This document shows positions 21,587 through 22,944 of a stretch of 22,944 nucleotides of DNA, one piece after another. Position numbers and translations under genes: made by a program. Numbering within the stretch: position 1 is the first letter of the stretch; each line of letters opens with the position of its first letter. The notes beneath the pieces are model-generated. The model made no database searches. It had not been told where the DNA came from and worked only from the letters and a program-made list of their open reading frames with translations. This DNA comes from RPQK01 sp041946865 (GTDB lineage: Bacteria; Acidobacteriota; UBA6911; RPQK01): contig JBHGBF010000151.1 of NCBI GenBank assembly GCA_041946865.1, forward strand, positions 1 to 22,944. The letters are read 5' to 3'.

Positions 21587-22705
21587 TCAAACCTGCGATG
21601 TCAGCTGAGTGTAGTGGAGGTCAGTCGGGCCGATGTAGGCGGATTGGGGTCGGATCAGACGGCCGTCGCGGAGTTGCTCCAGACAATGAGCGGACCAGCC
21701 GAGGACCCGGCCGACGGCAAAAGTCGGAGTGAACAATCCGGCCGGCAATCCGAGGCCGTGCAAAAGCAGCGCCGTATAGAACTCGACGTTGGTATCCAAC
21801 CGCCTTTCCGGCTTGTACTCACGCAGCAAGCGGAGCGCGGTCGCCTCGACACTGCGGGCAAGCTGATAGAGGTCCAGGTCGCCGCCCCTGGAGTACAGGT
21901 CCTCGGCGGCCTTGCCCAGGACATCCGCCCGCGGGTCACGGACTCGATAGACGCGGTGTCCGAAACCCATGAGGCGCTCGCCCCGCTCAAGTTTCGCTCG
22001 AATTACCGACTCCGCCCGCTCCGGCCTCCCGATTTCGAAGACCGTCTCGAGTGCCGGGCCGGGCGCTCCGCCGTGCAGCGGCCCTTTCAGCGCCCCCACC
22101 GCTCCCGTAATTGCCGAAACGAGGTCGCTTTTGGTGGAAACGATGACTCGGGCGGCAAAGGTCGAAGCATTCAAACCATGATCACAGACGGTGTTAAGGT
22201 AGGTTTCAAGGGCTCGAACCCGCTCCGTACGCGGTTCTCCCCCAAAGAGCTGGTGAAGGTAGTGAGCCGCGTGCGAGAGATCAGAGCGCACGGGCGCGGG
22301 CGACCGGCCGTGACGTAATCGCCAATAGCTGCCGACTATGGTCGGAAATGTGGCGATTGCGGTGAGCGCGTCGTCCAGCGGATCCTCCGGCCGGCCGAGA
22401 CTGAGGAGAGGAACCGCCATGCGCAGGGCATCTATAGGCGGCGTCTGAACAGAGGCAGCCTCCGCCAGAAGGTGGAGAGCCGCAGGCGGCAGGCGGCGTC
22501 GTTTCGCCAGTTCTTGAGCGAATTGGGCTTGCTCGGCCGGTTGCGGGATTCGACCGTTCAGAAACAGGTAAGCGACTTCCTCGAAACTGGCTGCGGGCGC
22601 CAGTTCTTCTACTGGATATCCGGCCAGTATCAGTCGCCCCGCCTCACCATCGACGTGGCTTAATCGAGTCGAGGCCGCCACGATTCCTTCCAAACCGCCA
22701 GTCAT
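21587..22705 (-). CDS. Citrate synthase family protein
   Basis: The 372-residue protein is of the short, type I citrate synthase/2-methylcitrate synthase form, beginning GLEGIVAASTRLSHVDGEAG. Conserved parts are DHGLNASTF (H176), GALKGPLHGGAPG (H211, oxaloacetate/enol step), GFGHRVYRVRDPR (H250, with R258 after it), TFAVGRVLGWSAHCLEQ and RPQSAYIG near the end. At the usual catalytic Asp (NVDFY in classic enzymes) it has E308 in TNVEFYTA. I recall the same Glu in CitA-like actinobacterial paralogues, so it may mark a subfamily, not loss of function. It condenses acetyl-CoA (or propionyl-CoA) with oxaloacetate. The upstream leader has several hairpins and no strong ribosome binding site. Start ATG 22703-22705 fits the family N-terminus. 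Confidence 0.9.
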   Translation of the reverse strand: MTGGLEGIVAASTRLSHVDGEAGRLILAGYPVEELAPAASFEEVAYLFLNGRIPQPAEQAQFAQELAKRRRLPPAALHLLAEAASVQTPPIDALRMAVPLLSLGRPEDPLDDALTAIATFPTIVGSYWRLRHGRSPAPVRSDLSHAAHYLHQLFGGEPRTERVRALETYLNTVCDHGLNASTFAARVIVSTKSDLVSAITGAVGALKGPLHGGAPGPALETVFEIGRPERAESVIRAKLERGERLMGFGHRVYRVRDPRADVLGKAAEDLYSRGGDLDLYQLARSVEATALRLLREYKPERRLDTNVEFYTALLLHGLGLPAGLFTPTFAVGRVLGWSAHCLEQLRDGRLIRPQSAYIGPTDLHYTQLTSQV

Positions 22706-22801
22706 TGTCTCGAATTGCCGCGAGGGGTTATCTGCCGAGGATTATCTCGCCGAGAGATTGATCTCTGGCCGCTTTCCGAGGCGGCCGAGGTTTTCCTCGG
22801 C

Positions 22802-22829
22802 GCCCTCTACTCTCAGCCCTCTACTCTCA
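22802..22829 (+). repeat. Two tandem 14-bp units
   Basis: GCCCTCTACTCTCA is repeated twice without gap or mismatch. It lies beside the CCGAGG hairpin, upstream of citrate synthase. Too short to assign to a known repeat class. Confidence 0.8.
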
Positions 22830-22890
22830 TTAGACGATCTTCTCGTCCACGCGGTGTCCAAGAATCTGTATGCCTGTCTTCTCGCTGAAG

Positions 22891-22944
22891 GTAACCGCTC
22901 AGTTTTCTGCGAGCGAAGCGGCAGGCGCTTTTGGAGTTCATCAT
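22891..22944 (+). repeat. 54-bp dispersed repeat, copy 2, cut by the window end
   Basis: The same 54-bp sequence as at 13536-13589, same orientation, two mismatches. It runs to the last base of the window, so its true right border is unknown. This is what would be expected if an assembly broke at a repeated sequence. Confidence 0.85.

Larger units (their letters stand above)
22706..22944. other. Hairpin-rich leader upstream of citrate synthase
   Basis: No gene is seen. AGAGAT-TG-ATCTCT (22753-22766) and CCGAGG-TTTT-CCTCGG (22785-22800) are perfect stems. A 14-bp unit GCCCTCTACTCTCA occurs twice in tandem (22802-22815, 22816-22829). A dispersed repeat fills the end. The stretch would be the 5' leader or promoter of the minus-strand citrate synthase gene; I cannot place a promoter. 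Confidence 0.5.

Noticed and set aside
1..22944. tRNA, CRISPR, transposase, phage or toxin-antitoxin genes
   Set aside because: None recognised on either strand by reading; no regularly spaced repeat array and no integrase or transposase motif in any frame.

Overview
The window looks like chromosomal DNA of a GC-rich (roughly 60% by eye) Gram-negative soil or sediment bacterium. Acidobacteriota is my best guess. The reasons are FtsX/MacB-type permeases with a separate adaptor, a Tat-exported Gfo/Idh/MocA oxidoreductase, a secreted DUF1080 protein, GH78 rhamnosidase, many small secreted proteins, and intergenic DNA made of short degenerate words. There is no rRNA or other phylogenetic marker, so related phyla such as Verrucomicrobiota or Planctomycetota remain possible. 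I see no tRNA, CRISPR array, transposase, phage or plasmid gene.

Layout: 302-1339 is an exported sugar-phosphate-isomerase-like TIM barrel (+). It converges on a three-gene minus-strand efflux-type unit at 5279-1421 (adaptor, permease, permease) that has no ATPase gene inside the window. Next come a small Gln/Pro-rich secreted protein (5959-5450, -), and a pair of + genes: a tiny HExxH metalloprotease-like protein (6198-6659) and a GH78 alpha-L-rhamnosidase (6712-9447). A minus-strand series follows: a small secreted beta-sheet protein, a Tat-dependent Gfo/Idh/MocA oxidoreductase, a B12-binding radical SAM protein and a NYN nuclease with a C-terminal LOTUS-like domain (14453-13617). A lactonase-family beta-propeller (14581-15747, +) converges within 4 bp on a secreted DUF1080-PHP fusion (17200-15752, -).

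The most interesting block is 17380-19332. It holds a DtxR/MntR-family metalloregulator with a mixed metal-ligand set, a likely DtxR-type operator over its own promoter, then an outer-membrane barrel-like protein and a c-type monohaem cytochrome whose genes lie 2 bp apart. I read this as a candidate metal-responsive envelope redox module. The right end carries, on the minus strand, a citrate synthase with Glu at the usual catalytic Asp position, then two SAM methyltransferases.

Several genes fit extracytoplasmic carbohydrate use: rhamnosidase, TIM-barrel isomerase-like protein, Gfo/Idh/MocA, DUF1080-PHP and lactonase. They are scattered singletons, not a polysaccharide utilisation locus with SusC/D. 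A 54-bp sequence occurs twice in the same orientation (13536-13589 and 22891-22944). The second copy runs to the last base, which suggests that the contig was cut at a dispersed repeat.
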